From Methylacidiphilaceae bacterium (lineage in GTDB: Bacteria > Verrucomicrobiota > Verrucomicrobiia > Methylacidiphilales > Methylacidiphilaceae), in contig JAQTUK010000002.1 in the NCBI GenBank assembly GCA_028710285.1, positions 1 through 49,611 on the forward strand: a stretch of 49,611 nt of DNA. The letters are read 5' to 3'. The notes under the pieces are model-generated. The model saw nothing but the letters and a program-made list of their open reading frames with translations. It was not told the DNA's origin and made no database searches. Shown here one piece after another: positions 29,960 to 38,765 of the stretch. Numbering within the stretch: position 1 is the stretch's first letter; each line of letters begins with the position of its first letter. The translations under genes were made by a program, and so were the position numbers.

Positions 29960-30168
29960 GTCATGGCGAGTCGTGACGCGTGACGGGTGTGAAGAAGCGC
30001 CTCGGAACCCCATGCCTTCCTTGGGTGAAGGGAGTGGGGAAGTTCGCGGTCGCTCCGGAAGGCCTCCCGGGGCATTCTTCCGCCTTGCCAAGCAACGGCC
30101 AGGATGATTTCTTAACCGATGCTGCGGAAGGAAAGAGGACCTGCGCCAAACTTTTTTCTCAGCAAGAC

Positions 30169-30251
30169 GGGCAGATACCGAAGTGGTTAAACGGGGCAGA
30201 CTGTAAATCTGCTGGCTCCGGCCTTCGCTGGTTCGAATCCAGCTCTGCCCA
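30169..30251 (+). tRNA. tRNA-Tyr (anticodon GTA)
   Basis: GGGCAGA...TCTGCCC acceptor pairing, CAGA-CTGTAAA-TCTG anticodon arm, CTGG-TTCGAAT-CCAG T-arm, long variable arm. Confidence 0.95.
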
Positions 30252-30257
30252 TTCCTT

Positions 30258-31085
30258 TCATTCCGGTCGCGCTCCCCTCTCGTCGGTTTCTTCTTCTTCC
30301 TCGATCGCTCGCCGCCAGTGCGGGGAAAGGAGCGGCCGAAGGAAGCCGAAGAGGAAGTAGGCGAGGAAGTCGACGGCTAGCATCCACTTGTAATAGACGA
30401 TCGTCAGGACGGCCGCCGCCAGAACCAGCAGGAATTTGGGTATGGAATGCTGGGTTCGCAATCCGACTCCCTTAAAGCTCGGGTAGCGGAGCTTGCTAAA
30501 CATCATGAAGGAGAGGAGGAGAAGAAGGGCCGCCAAGAGATAGCGGCCCCATCCTTGCTTCAGCTCCCGATCGGTCTCGTAGAGGGAGAGCAGGAAGAGC
30601 GTAAGGGAAGAGACCAGTCCCGCCGCGGCGGGGATCGGGAAGCCGGTAAACACCTCTTTGCTCTCCTCGGCCCGGGCGGCGTACACGTTGAAGCGAGCCA
30701 GGCGGAGCGCACCGCACACGAGGTAGCTGGCCGCCACGATCCATCCAAGCCGATGCGGAAACTGGTAGAGGACGATCTCGAAGACCAGCAGAGCGGGAGC
30801 AACCCCAAAGGAGATGAGATCGGCCAGAGAATCGAACTCGCGTCCGAAGGCACTTTCTTTGCCGCCGAGACGGGCCACCCGCCCATCGAGCAGGTCGAAG
30901 ACGAAGGCGGCCAAGATAAGATCCAGGCTCGTCTTGTAGGTGTGTATCCAGCCGGAAAGCTCGCTATCGCGCAGGATGCTTCCTTCCAGGATCTTGAGAA
31001 TCGCAAGAAACCCGCAAAGGAGGTTCCCCGCGGTCATGAGGCTCGGCAACAGGTAGACTTTGCCCTCGTTTTCCTGCTCTTTCAC
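30258..31085 (-). CDS. pssA: CDP-diacylglycerol--serine O-phosphatidyltransferase
   Basis: VYLLPSLMTAGNLLCGFLAI...DLILAAFVFDLLDGRVARLGGKESAFGREFDSLADLISFGVAPALL (CDP-alcohol phosphatidyltransferase motif); GTG start overlaps psd stop (GTGA). Confidence 0.9.
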   Translation of the reverse strand: MKEQENEGKVYLLPSLMTAGNLLCGFLAILKILEGSILRDSELSGWIHTYKTSLDLILAAFVFDLLDGRVARLGGKESAFGREFDSLADLISFGVAPALLVFEIVLYQFPHRLGWIVAASYLVCGALRLARFNVYAARAEESKEVFTGFPIPAAAGLVSSLTLFLLSLYETDRELKQGWGRYLLAALLLLLSFMMFSKLRYPSFKGVGLRTQHSIPKFLLVLAAAVLTIVYYKWMLAVDFLAYFLFGFLRPLLSPHWRRAIEEEEETDERGARPE

Positions 31086-31741
31086 GGCCACCGGCCTACA
31101 ACGGTCTCCCCCGCATGGACAATCCTTCCCGGCTCGACAAGAATGCGGCATTCCTCCGGCAGATAGAGTTCCGTGCGAGATCCGAAACGGATCATTCCGA
31201 TTCTCTCCCCCGCGCGCAGCGATGCTCCCGGTCCGACCCAACAGACGATTCGCCGGGCGATCCTACCGGCAATCTGGCGCACGCCCACCATCCCGCGCGG
31301 GCTCTCGATCCACCAATCTTGTCGCTCATTGCGCTCTGCCGCCTCTTTCCTGCGCGCGTCCAAAAAACTTCCGCGGGCATACTCGATCTTCCTCACGGTT
31401 CCCGCCACCGGGGCGCGATTGACATGCACGTCGAACACCGAGAGAAAAATCGCGACGCGCCGCATGGGCCGGGACGAAAACGGACTTTCCCGAACGAGAT
31501 CCACCTGCACGACCTTGCCGTCTGCCGGAGCGAGAATCGCGTTGGGATCCTGAACCGGACGGCGATCCGGGTCTCGGAAGAAGAATACGACAAAGCCGAG
31601 CAGAAGCAGTAGCAACGTTCCGAAAAGACGGCTCCAGCGGAAGGGAAGGATGAGGAAGAAGACGGTGGCCGCGACCAGGATCGCCAGAAGCGGCAAGGCG
31701 TCTCGGATGGCAGGAGGAAGCATTGTCTGGCCCTTTTCCAC
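31082..31741 (-). CDS. psd: Phosphatidylserine decarboxylase (short, PsdA-type)
   Basis: FFRDPDRRPVQDPNAILAPADGKVVQVD...VAIFLSVFDVHVNRAPVAGTV...VGARQ/VRQIAGRIARRIVC...GERIGMIRFGSRTELYLP. Confidence 0.9.
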   Translation of the reverse strand: MEKGQTMLPPAIRDALPLLAILVAATVFFLILPFRWSRLFGTLLLLLLGFVVFFFRDPDRRPVQDPNAILAPADGKVVQVDLVRESPFSSRPMRRVAIFLSVFDVHVNRAPVAGTVRKIEYARGSFLDARRKEAAERNERQDWWIESPRGMVGVRQIAGRIARRIVCWVGPGASLRAGERIGMIRFGSRTELYLPEECRILVEPGRIVHAGETVVGRWP

Positions 31742-31774
31742 TCCCCGTGTTCTCTGGATGGCTCTTCTCCCGCT

Positions 31775-32668
31775 TTAGCGAGGAATCCACGGAATCGCTG
31801 GCCCGCCGAATCGCGCCAATCCGTAAAAGTAGAAGGCGGGGGCGGTGAAGAGCAAGCTATCGACCAGGTCCAGCGCTCCCCCGATTCCCGGGATCCAGTG
31901 GCCCGAATCCTTCACGTGCGCGTCTCGTTTTGCCGCGCTTTTCGCGAGATCACCCCACACGCCCAAGGACCCGAGTCCCAAGCCCAAAAGCACGGTGTCG
32001 AGCAGGCGAAATCGCAGGAGACCATTGCGACAGAAGAAGACGATGACCAGGCTTGCCAGAAGCGCAGCCACGAGTCCTCCGGCAAAACCCTCCCATGTTT
32101 TTTTCGGGCTGATCCGAGGCAGCAGCCGATGCTTCCCGAGAAGCGAGCCTGCCACGAAGGCTCCGGTATCGCCCAGCTTGGTAACCAGGATGACGAAGAG
32201 CACCGCGACGCGCGGATCGGCGTAGTTGTTCGGCTCAATGGCAATCCGGCACAAGAAACTGAGAAGAAAGGGAATATAAATGACTCCCAAGAGGGTGAGT
32301 CCCGCTGTCTCCAGAGGCAGGAGAGTTCCCCGAGAACCAAGGACCACTCGGAGAAGGAGCAGGACCACCGTCAGAACGAAGAGAGCCTCCTCCCACAGCC
32401 GAGCCGTTTGAACGGCTCCGGGCCGGGCGACCGAACAAAACCACAAGATTGCGTAGACCATGAGGCCCGATGCGATTCCCAGGCCTTTGAAGACGACCGC
32501 CCCTTTCCGCTCTTGCATACGGTAAAACTCCCATTGCGCGGCGACCGAAAAAACAGCCACTGCCAGGATCTCCCCCGTTCGCCATCCAAAGAGGACCACG
32601 GCGAGCGCGACGCTCCAGAGAACCGCCGAAGACCCGGCCCTGGCAATCCAGCTCGGTCCCTTGTTCAT
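31775..32668 (-). CDS. cdsA: Phosphatidate cytidylyltransferase
   Basis: MNKGPSWIARAGSSAVL...KLGDTGAFVAGSLLGKHRLLPRISPKKTWEGFAGGL...SLGVWGDLAKSAAKRDAHVKDSGHWIPGIGGALDLVDSLLFTAP. Confidence 0.93.
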   Translation of the reverse strand: MNKGPSWIARAGSSAVLWSVALAVVLFGWRTGEILAVAVFSVAAQWEFYRMQERKGAVVFKGLGIASGLMVYAILWFCSVARPGAVQTARLWEEALFVLTVVLLLLRVVLGSRGTLLPLETAGLTLLGVIYIPFLLSFLCRIAIEPNNYADPRVAVLFVILVTKLGDTGAFVAGSLLGKHRLLPRISPKKTWEGFAGGLVAALLASLVIVFFCRNGLLRFRLLDTVLLGLGLGSLGVWGDLAKSAAKRDAHVKDSGHWIPGIGGALDLVDSLLFTAPAFYFYGLARFGGPAIPWIPR

Positions 32669-33414
32669 TCGAACTGCTCCCTCTCGAGCCGGCCAAAGCG
32701 CCGCTGTCTTCTCCCATACTCTTCGACCGCCCGTAAGAATGCCTCTCGTCGAAAGTCCGGCCAGAGAACGTCGGTAAAGTAGATCTCGGAGTAGGAGATC
32801 TGCCACAAAAGAAAGTTGCTGAGCCTCATCTCCCCGCTGGTTCGAATCAGCAAGTCGGGATCGGGGTCGTCGCCTGTGTAGAGATAGCGGCGGAAAGAGG
32901 TCTCGTCGATCTCCTCCGGTCCCAGGCGACCGTCCAAAACGTCCCGAGCCAGGCGTTGAACCGCCGTCACGATCTCGATCCGGCCGCTGTAGCTGAGAGC
33001 GAGCGAGAGGGTGAGCTTGCGATGATGCGCCGTCCGGAGGATCAGCGCATCGATCTTCTCCCGTAAGCCCTCCGGAAGATCGGCAACCCTGCCGATCACT
33101 TTCAGACGCACCTCGTTGGCAATCAACTCGGCTTCCGTTTCCTCCACGAAGCTGTGCAGCAGTCCCATCAAGGCATTCACCTCCTTGACGGGACGCTTCC
33201 AGTTCTCCACCGAGAACGCGTAGAGGGTCAGGAAGCCAATCCCGATTTCCGCCGCGGTGCGTACCACTTCCCGGGCAGCTTCGAAGCCGGCTCGATGCCC
33301 TTCGACGCGCGGAAGACTCCGAGCGCGAGCCCATCGGCCGTTTCCGTCCATGATGATGGCAACGTGGGTCGGGGGTTTTGGACCCGCGCTCGACCTCGCC
33401 TTTCTATTCGACAA
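32665..33414 (-). CDS. uppS: Isoprenyl transferase (undecaprenyl diphosphate synthase family)
   Basis: HVAIIMDGNGRWARARSLPRVEGHRAGFEAAREVVRTA...LTLYAFSVENWKRPVKEV...LLIRTSGEMRLSNFLLWQISYSEIYFTDVLWPDF. Confidence 0.95.
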   Translation of the reverse strand: MSNRKARSSAGPKPPTHVAIIMDGNGRWARARSLPRVEGHRAGFEAAREVVRTAAEIGIGFLTLYAFSVENWKRPVKEVNALMGLLHSFVEETEAELIANEVRLKVIGRVADLPEGLREKIDALILRTAHHRKLTLSLALSYSGRIEIVTAVQRLARDVLDGRLGPEEIDETSFRRYLYTGDDPDPDLLIRTSGEMRLSNFLLWQISYSEIYFTDVLWPDFRREAFLRAVEEYGRRQRRFGRLEREQFE

Positions 33415-34681
33415 GGAACGTCTGCTCCCTTCCCGCTCCCACGGAGACCAAGCGGACGGGGGATCCCGTCAACCCGGAGAGTGCATCCAGATAGTGTTTG
33501 GCGCGATCCGGCAGGTCGACGAAGCGCCGCACCTCGGACGTCGGCTGCTGCCAGCCTGGAAACTCCTTGTAGACCGGTGCGCATTCCTGCCACTGCGCCG
33601 GGGAGGTCGGTGGATGAGAAAGGCGTCGGCCTCGCCACTCGTAAGCGATGCAAACGGGGATCGTCGAGAGCGTGTCCAGGCCGTCCAGGTTGGTCACGGC
33701 GAGCTCGTCGAAACCATTGATCAAACAGGAGTAGCGGCTCATCACCCCATCAAACCAGCCGCATCGCCGAGCCCGGCCCGTCGTGGCTCCGAACTCCCGT
33801 CCGCTCCGATGAAGAAGGGCCGCCAGCTCGGCCGATTCCACCGGCATCGGCCCGGCGCCCACGCGGGTCGTATAGGCTTTGAGGCAGCCGACGACCCGGT
33901 CGATGCGGTGCGGGGGCACCCCGGTTCCCGTGACCGCACCTCCTGCCGTCGTGTTGGAGGAGGTGACGTATGGGTAGGTTCCGAAATCAATGTCCAAGAA
34001 GGTGCCTTGGGCGCTTTCAAAGAGCATGTCCTTCCCGTCCCGCATCGCGTCGGCAAGCCAGATCGCGGTGTTCACGATCATCCCGCGCAGGAAATCCGCT
34101 GCTTCCGAACAGCGATGGATCACGTTTTCGGGATCGATCGGCTGAGCTCCCAGAAAGGAGAGCATCCGATTCTTCTCTTCGATTCTCTCCTCGAGCTTGC
34201 TCCCAAGCTCCTTCGGCTCCAAGAGGTCATGAACGCGCAGCCCGGTGCGGTTAACCTTGTCGACGTAGGCCGGACCGACCCCGCGCCCGGTCGTCCCCAG
34301 CTTCTTCTTGCCGCGAAGGCTTTCCAACCGCTCGTCCATGCGCTGGTGGTAAGGCAGCACCAAGTGGGCGGAGTCCGATAGAAAGAGCCTGCCCTCCGGT
34401 GCAATCCCGCGAGCGGTCAGACCCTTGATTTCGTCTACGAGCGAGATCGGATCGATGACCATCCCGTTGCCCAAGACGCACTCTTTCTCCTTCCGAAGGA
34501 TTCCCGAAGGAATCAGATGGAGAACAAATTTTTCCCCTTCCACCTTCACCGTATGGCCGGCGTTGTCTCCCCCTTGGCAACGGACGACCACGTTGGCCCC
34601 TCCGGTAAGGAAATCGATGATCTTCCCTTTTCCCTCGTCTCCCCATTGGGCTCCGACAAGAACCGTGTTCACTCCGCTCAC
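33404..34681 (-). CDS. purA: Adenylosuccinate synthetase
   Basis: NTVLVGAQWGDEGKGKIIDFLTGGANVVVRCQGGDNAGHTV...GTTGRGVGPAYVDKVNR...FESAQGTFLDIDFGTYPYVTSSNTTAGG. Confidence 0.96.
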   Translation of the reverse strand: MSGVNTVLVGAQWGDEGKGKIIDFLTGGANVVVRCQGGDNAGHTVKVEGEKFVLHLIPSGILRKEKECVLGNGMVIDPISLVDEIKGLTARGIAPEGRLFLSDSAHLVLPYHQRMDERLESLRGKKKLGTTGRGVGPAYVDKVNRTGLRVHDLLEPKELGSKLEERIEEKNRMLSFLGAQPIDPENVIHRCSEAADFLRGMIVNTAIWLADAMRDGKDMLFESAQGTFLDIDFGTYPYVTSSNTTAGGAVTGTGVPPHRIDRVVGCLKAYTTRVGAGPMPVESAELAALLHRSGREFGATTGRARRCGWFDGVMSRYSCLINGFDELAVTNLDGLDTLSTIPVCIAYEWRGRRLSHPPTSPAQWQECAPVYKEFPGWQQPTSEVRRFVDLPDRAKHYLDALSGLTGSPVRLVSVGAGREQTFLVE

Positions 34682-34690
34682 CCATTCCTG

Positions 34691-35980
34691 TTAACGACCG
34701 ACGCCACGATAAGAAAACCCCCAGGCCGTCATCTTTTCCCGGTCCAAAAGGTTGCGTCCATCGAACACCAACGGGCTCACCATCCGCTTTTTCATCGCGA
34801 GCCAATCGAGGTCTCGGAACTCCTCCCACTCCGTTGCCACCACGACGCAGTCCGCTCCCTGGGCTACGTCTTCTCCGCGGGAACAAAGCTGAAGTTTCGG
34901 GAGCGCCTGCTCCGCCTTCGCCATCGCCTTCGGATCAAAAGCGCGAACGACCGCTCCTTCCTTGAGGAAGGCCTCCGCCAAAGACATGGCAACGCTTTGC
35001 CGGGTGTCGTCCGTGTTGTTCTTGAACGCCAGTCCCAGCAAGCCGATCGTCTTGTCGCGCAGAAGCCAGATCTCCTCGCGAATCTTCTTCAAGAAGTGCT
35101 CTCTCTGCTGCTCGTTGATCGATGCGGCTTCCTTCAGCAGACGGAAATCGCAGCCCAACTCCTCGGAGATCCGTATGAAGGCGGAGACATCCTTCGGAAA
35201 ACAGGAGCCTCCCCATCCGACTCCCGCCTGCAGGAAGGAGCGGCCGATTCGCCGATCGAGGCCCATTCCTTCGGCCACGAGGAGCACGTCGGCTTTCGAA
35301 GCCTCGCAGATCTGCGCGATCATGTTGATGTAGGAGATCTTAAGGGCCAGGAAGCTGTTCGAGGCATGCTTGATGAGCTCCGCGGAATTCAAATCCGTGA
35401 TCAGCATTGGCGTCCGGAAGGGTTCATAGACCTCCTTCATGATCGCGGTGGCTCGCTCCGAGGAGGCCCCGATCACGATGCGATCCGGCTTCATGAGGTC
35501 CGCGATCGCCGAGCCTTCCCGGAGAAATTCGGGATTGCTCACCACGTCGAATTCCGCCTTTTGCTTGCTGTACCTCTCGATCGTCTGCGCCACCTTCTCC
35601 CCCGTCCGGACGGGAACCGTGCTCTTGTCGACGATGACCCGGTACTCCCGGAGGGAGCCGGCGATCTCGCGGGCCACCTTCTCCACGTAATGAAGGTCGA
35701 CGCTGCCATCCGCATGGGGCGGGGTCGGCACCGCGATGAAAAGCGCAACGCAGCTCTCCACCGCCTCCGCCACGGACTCCCCGAAGCGGAGACGGCCCAA
35801 GGCTGCGTTCCGTGAAATCATGGCTTCCAAGCCCGGCTCATAAAACGGAACACTCCCGCCCCGCAGGGTCTTCACCTTCGCCTGGTCACTATCCACGCAA
35901 AGCACGTCGTGGCCTACTTCGGCGAAGCAGGCCCCTGTGGTCAGCCCAACGTATCCGGAACCAATGATCGCAATCTTCAT
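34691..35980 (-). CDS. ugd: UDP-glucose/GDP-mannose dehydrogenase family protein (probable UDP-glucose 6-dehydrogenase)
   Basis: MKIAIIGSGYVGLTTGACFAEVGHDVLCVDSDQAK...VDKSTVPVRTGEKV...VSNPEFLREGSAIADLMKPDRIVIG...GVGWGGSCFPKDVSAF. Confidence 0.92.
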   Translation of the reverse strand: MKIAIIGSGYVGLTTGACFAEVGHDVLCVDSDQAKVKTLRGGSVPFYEPGLEAMISRNAALGRLRFGESVAEAVESCVALFIAVPTPPHADGSVDLHYVEKVAREIAGSLREYRVIVDKSTVPVRTGEKVAQTIERYSKQKAEFDVVSNPEFLREGSAIADLMKPDRIVIGASSERATAIMKEVYEPFRTPMLITDLNSAELIKHASNSFLALKISYINMIAQICEASKADVLLVAEGMGLDRRIGRSFLQAGVGWGGSCFPKDVSAFIRISEELGCDFRLLKEAASINEQQREHFLKKIREEIWLLRDKTIGLLGLAFKNNTDDTRQSVAMSLAEAFLKEGAVVRAFDPKAMAKAEQALPKLQLCSRGEDVAQGADCVVVATEWEEFRDLDWLAMKKRMVSPLVFDGRNLLDREKMTAWGFSYRGVGR

Positions 35981-36204
35981 GGTGGAACCCCTTGCCCGAG
36001 CGCCGCCCAGCCCGCCTCTCGGGCAAACTTTCTCCTCTAGTTTGTTCGCCTCATCCTGACGTCTTGCCGGGCGCACCTTTTCGCCCGAGCCCGGCCTCGC
36101 CGCTTGGCACCCAATCGCTTCTCGCGGACACCATCGTGGCGAAGCACCCCACTCGTCCCCCGCGAAGCCACAAGCTTCGGGCGCAGGAGCAGAGCCGATC
36201 TTCC

Positions 36205-37140
36205 TTAACTTCCATTGGCGCTCCAATCCAGCATCCGCTCGATCGGAAGCCGGGCTCGCTCCGCAATCTCCCGCGGCACGACGATTTCCGGCTCGCCAGA
36301 TTGCAGGCTTCGACAGACCTTTTCCAGCGTAATCTTTTTCATAAACCGGCAGTTGGCGCAGGCGCACCGCTCGGTGGGAGCAGGCCAAAATTCCTTCCCC
36401 GGAATCTCACGACGGAGGCGGTGGAGCATCCCGGCCTCCGTGGCAATGATGAAGCTCTTGGCGGGGCTCTTCCCACAGAAGTCCACCATTTTCTCGGTCG
36501 AACAGATCTCGTCGGCCAGCATCCGGACAGCGGCATCGCATTCTGGATGAGCCACGATCGGCGCTCCCGGATGGAGCTGCCGCATGCGGACGAGGCTCGC
36601 GTGAGTAAACTCCACATGGACGTAGCAGTGCCCTTGCCAGAGGCGCATTTTGCGTCCGGTCTGCTGCTTTACCCACTCCCCCAGATTCTGATCCGGGACA
36701 AAGAGGATCTCGTACTCCGGCGGGATCCGGTTGACGATCCTGACCGCGTTGCCCGAGGTGCAGACGACGTCGCTCAGCGCCTTCACGGCGGCGGTGGAAT
36801 TCACATAGGTGACCACGAAAAGGCGATCGGACGTTCGACGCGCCTCGGCAAGTTCATCCTCGCTGCAGCAGTCCGCAAGCGAGCAGCCCGCCTCCAGGTC
36901 GGGAAGGAGTACCTTCTTCTCCGGATTGAGAATCTTCGCGGTCTCCGCCATGAAATGGACGCCGCAAAAGACGATCCAATCGGCTCCGGTTCGATGGGCC
37001 TGATAAGCGAGGCCGAGGGAATCGCCTACGAAGTCGGCGATCTCCTGAACCTCCTGGACTTGATAGTTGTGGGCCAGAATGAGAGCGTTCCTCTCCTTTT
37101 TGAGGCGCCGAATCTCCTCCTGCCATTGTTTCGTATCCAT
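36205..37140 (-). CDS. nadA: Quinolinate synthase A
   Basis: ALILAHNYQVQEVQEIADFVGDSLGLAYQA...FCGVHFMAETAKILNPEKKVLLPDLEAGCSLAD...AHPECD...ERCACANCRFMKK. Confidence 0.95.
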   Translation of the reverse strand: MDTKQWQEEIRRLKKERNALILAHNYQVQEVQEIADFVGDSLGLAYQAHRTGADWIVFCGVHFMAETAKILNPEKKVLLPDLEAGCSLADCCSEDELAEARRTSDRLFVVTYVNSTAAVKALSDVVCTSGNAVRIVNRIPPEYEILFVPDQNLGEWVKQQTGRKMRLWQGHCYVHVEFTHASLVRMRQLHPGAPIVAHPECDAAVRMLADEICSTEKMVDFCGKSPAKSFIIATEAGMLHRLRREIPGKEFWPAPTERCACANCRFMKKITLEKVCRSLQSGEPEIVVPREIAERARLPIERMLDWSANGS

Positions 37141-37400
37141 CGCAGCCGGTAAGCCTTTCGTACCCTTCTACTCTGTCCACTCCAGGAAGGCTTGTCTAGC
37201 GTGTCGTCGCAAGGGAATGGGGCCGGCCTGCCTCGGCGGGCTCCCTCGGCGGAGCCCGGGCAAGGAGGCGCTCCTCTTCTTCGCCCCGATGCGGAAAGAT
37301 GAAAGTATTTTCATCCCATCTTCGTCTTCTCTTCATCCTCTCGTGCCAGGATCGGGCAGAACAGCGGCAACCCCGCCCGACGGACTTGCTTCCCGCGGTC

Positions 37401-38765
37401 ATGCACCTCCCTTCCCAAATCCAGGAGATCCAAGAGAGCCTTCAGCGCCAAAACATCCGGTACTTCCTACGCGCGTTTGTCGACATCCACGGAGTCCCCA
37501 AAGGGAAGATCGTGCCGCTCTCCCATGTCGAACGATCCCTCCGGCGGCGCGAGCTTTTTTCCGGCCATGCGCTCGACGGCTTGGGCTCGCACCCGGAAGA
37601 CGGAGAGGTGGCCGTCGCTCCGGATTGGGAGCGTGCCTTTCCGGTGCCTTGGAAGCAGGACCTGGCCTGGATCCCCTCGCACCTGACCCTTGGCGACGCT
37701 CCCTTTCCGGCGTGCACGCGAGCCGCCTTGAAACGATCCCTGGAGAAGGCAGAGGATCGAGGCTTCCGCCTTCGGCTCGGAATCGAGTGTGAGCTCTATT
37801 TCCTCCAAAGGACCGCGTCCGGCCAACTCCTCTTTCCCAGTCCACGCGAAACTCTTCCCAAGGGGAGCTATGATGCCGGAAGGCTGCTCGACGGGGGGAG
37901 CCTCATCGACCAGCTCTTGGAAGCGATCGAGGGGCTCGGATGGGAAGTCTCCTCGGTGCAGCACGAAGACGGCCGGTCTCAATTCGAATTTGTCTTCAGT
38001 CATTGCGAAGCGCTCGAAATGGCCGACCGTCTGGTCTTTTTCCGCTGCCTGGCCAGTCGAATTGCTTCGGAGAAAGGACTGGCGGCCGTCTTCATGGCGA
38101 AGCCCTTTGCCGATCAACCCGGCAATGCGGCCCATTTTCACCTCTCGCTGGCCGATTCGCGTACTGGCGCCAACCTTTTCCAGGCCGAGCCGGGCGAAGA
38201 CCCCCGCGGGCTCGGCCTTTCCCCTCTTGGGTACGCGTTTCTTGCGGGACTACTCCGGCATGGCCGCTCGCTCTGCGCGGCGTTCGCCCCCACGGTCAAC
38301 AGCTACAAGCGCCTGATCAAGAAAGGCGTAATGCAATTTTATTCCTGGGCGCCCGTCTTCAACTCGCTCGGAGAGAACAATCGAACCCATGCCTTTCGCA
38401 TCCCGCTGGGCGGGGGCCAGTGCGAGGTCCGGATCCCCGATTCTTCTTGTAACCCCTATCTCGCGTCGGCCCTCGCCCTGGAAGCCGGCCTGGAAGGGGT
38501 TCAACAGAACCTCGATCCGGGTGCGCCGCAGCGGGAAAGCATCTATTCCTGGCAGGAGCGTCGGAAGAACTGGCTGCCGCATGAAGATCTCCTCCCCCGG
38601 TCCCTTGGCGAGGCGCTGGCGGAATTTGCCGCCGATCCCTTCGTTGAAAAAGCCCTCGGTCGGTCCCTGCGAGAAGAGTTCCTTCGATGCAAATTTGCCG
38701 AGTGGGACGAATACAATGTCGAGGTGACCGATTGGGAGGTGATGCGTTATGCAACCCTCTTCTAA
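37401..38765 (+). CDS. Type III glutamine synthetase family protein (GlnT / gamma-glutamylmethylamide synthetase-like)
   Basis: FLRAFVDIHGVPKGKIVPLSHVERSL...GHALDGLG...GIECELYFLQ...QHEDGRSQFEFVFSHCEALEMAD...AVFMAKPFADQPGNAAHFHLSLAD...NSYKRLIKKGVMQFYSWAPVFNSLGENNRTHAFRIP. Confidence 0.85.
   Translation: MHLPSQIQEIQESLQRQNIRYFLRAFVDIHGVPKGKIVPLSHVERSLRRRELFSGHALDGLGSHPEDGEVAVAPDWERAFPVPWKQDLAWIPSHLTLGDAPFPACTRAALKRSLEKAEDRGFRLRLGIECELYFLQRTASGQLLFPSPRETLPKGSYDAGRLLDGGSLIDQLLEAIEGLGWEVSSVQHEDGRSQFEFVFSHCEALEMADRLVFFRCLASRIASEKGLAAVFMAKPFADQPGNAAHFHLSLADSRTGANLFQAEPGEDPRGLGLSPLGYAFLAGLLRHGRSLCAAFAPTVNSYKRLIKKGVMQFYSWAPVFNSLGENNRTHAFRIPLGGGQCEVRIPDSSCNPYLASALALEAGLEGVQQNLDPGAPQRESIYSWQERRKNWLPHEDLLPRSLGEALAEFAADPFVEKALGRSLREEFLRCKFAEWDEYNVEVTDWEVMRYATLF

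Noticed and set aside
27422-30091. 889-aa KamA-RlmI fusion as a genuine designed fusion protein
   Set aside because: The linker after the shift point is low-quality sequence, while the alternative frame contains the expected KamA C-terminus. A frameshift is the simpler explanation, though slippage is left open as a finding.
36000-36200. Possible small ORFs or regulatory element between ugd and nadA
   Set aside because: Only short, unrecognisable frames and no clear structured element.
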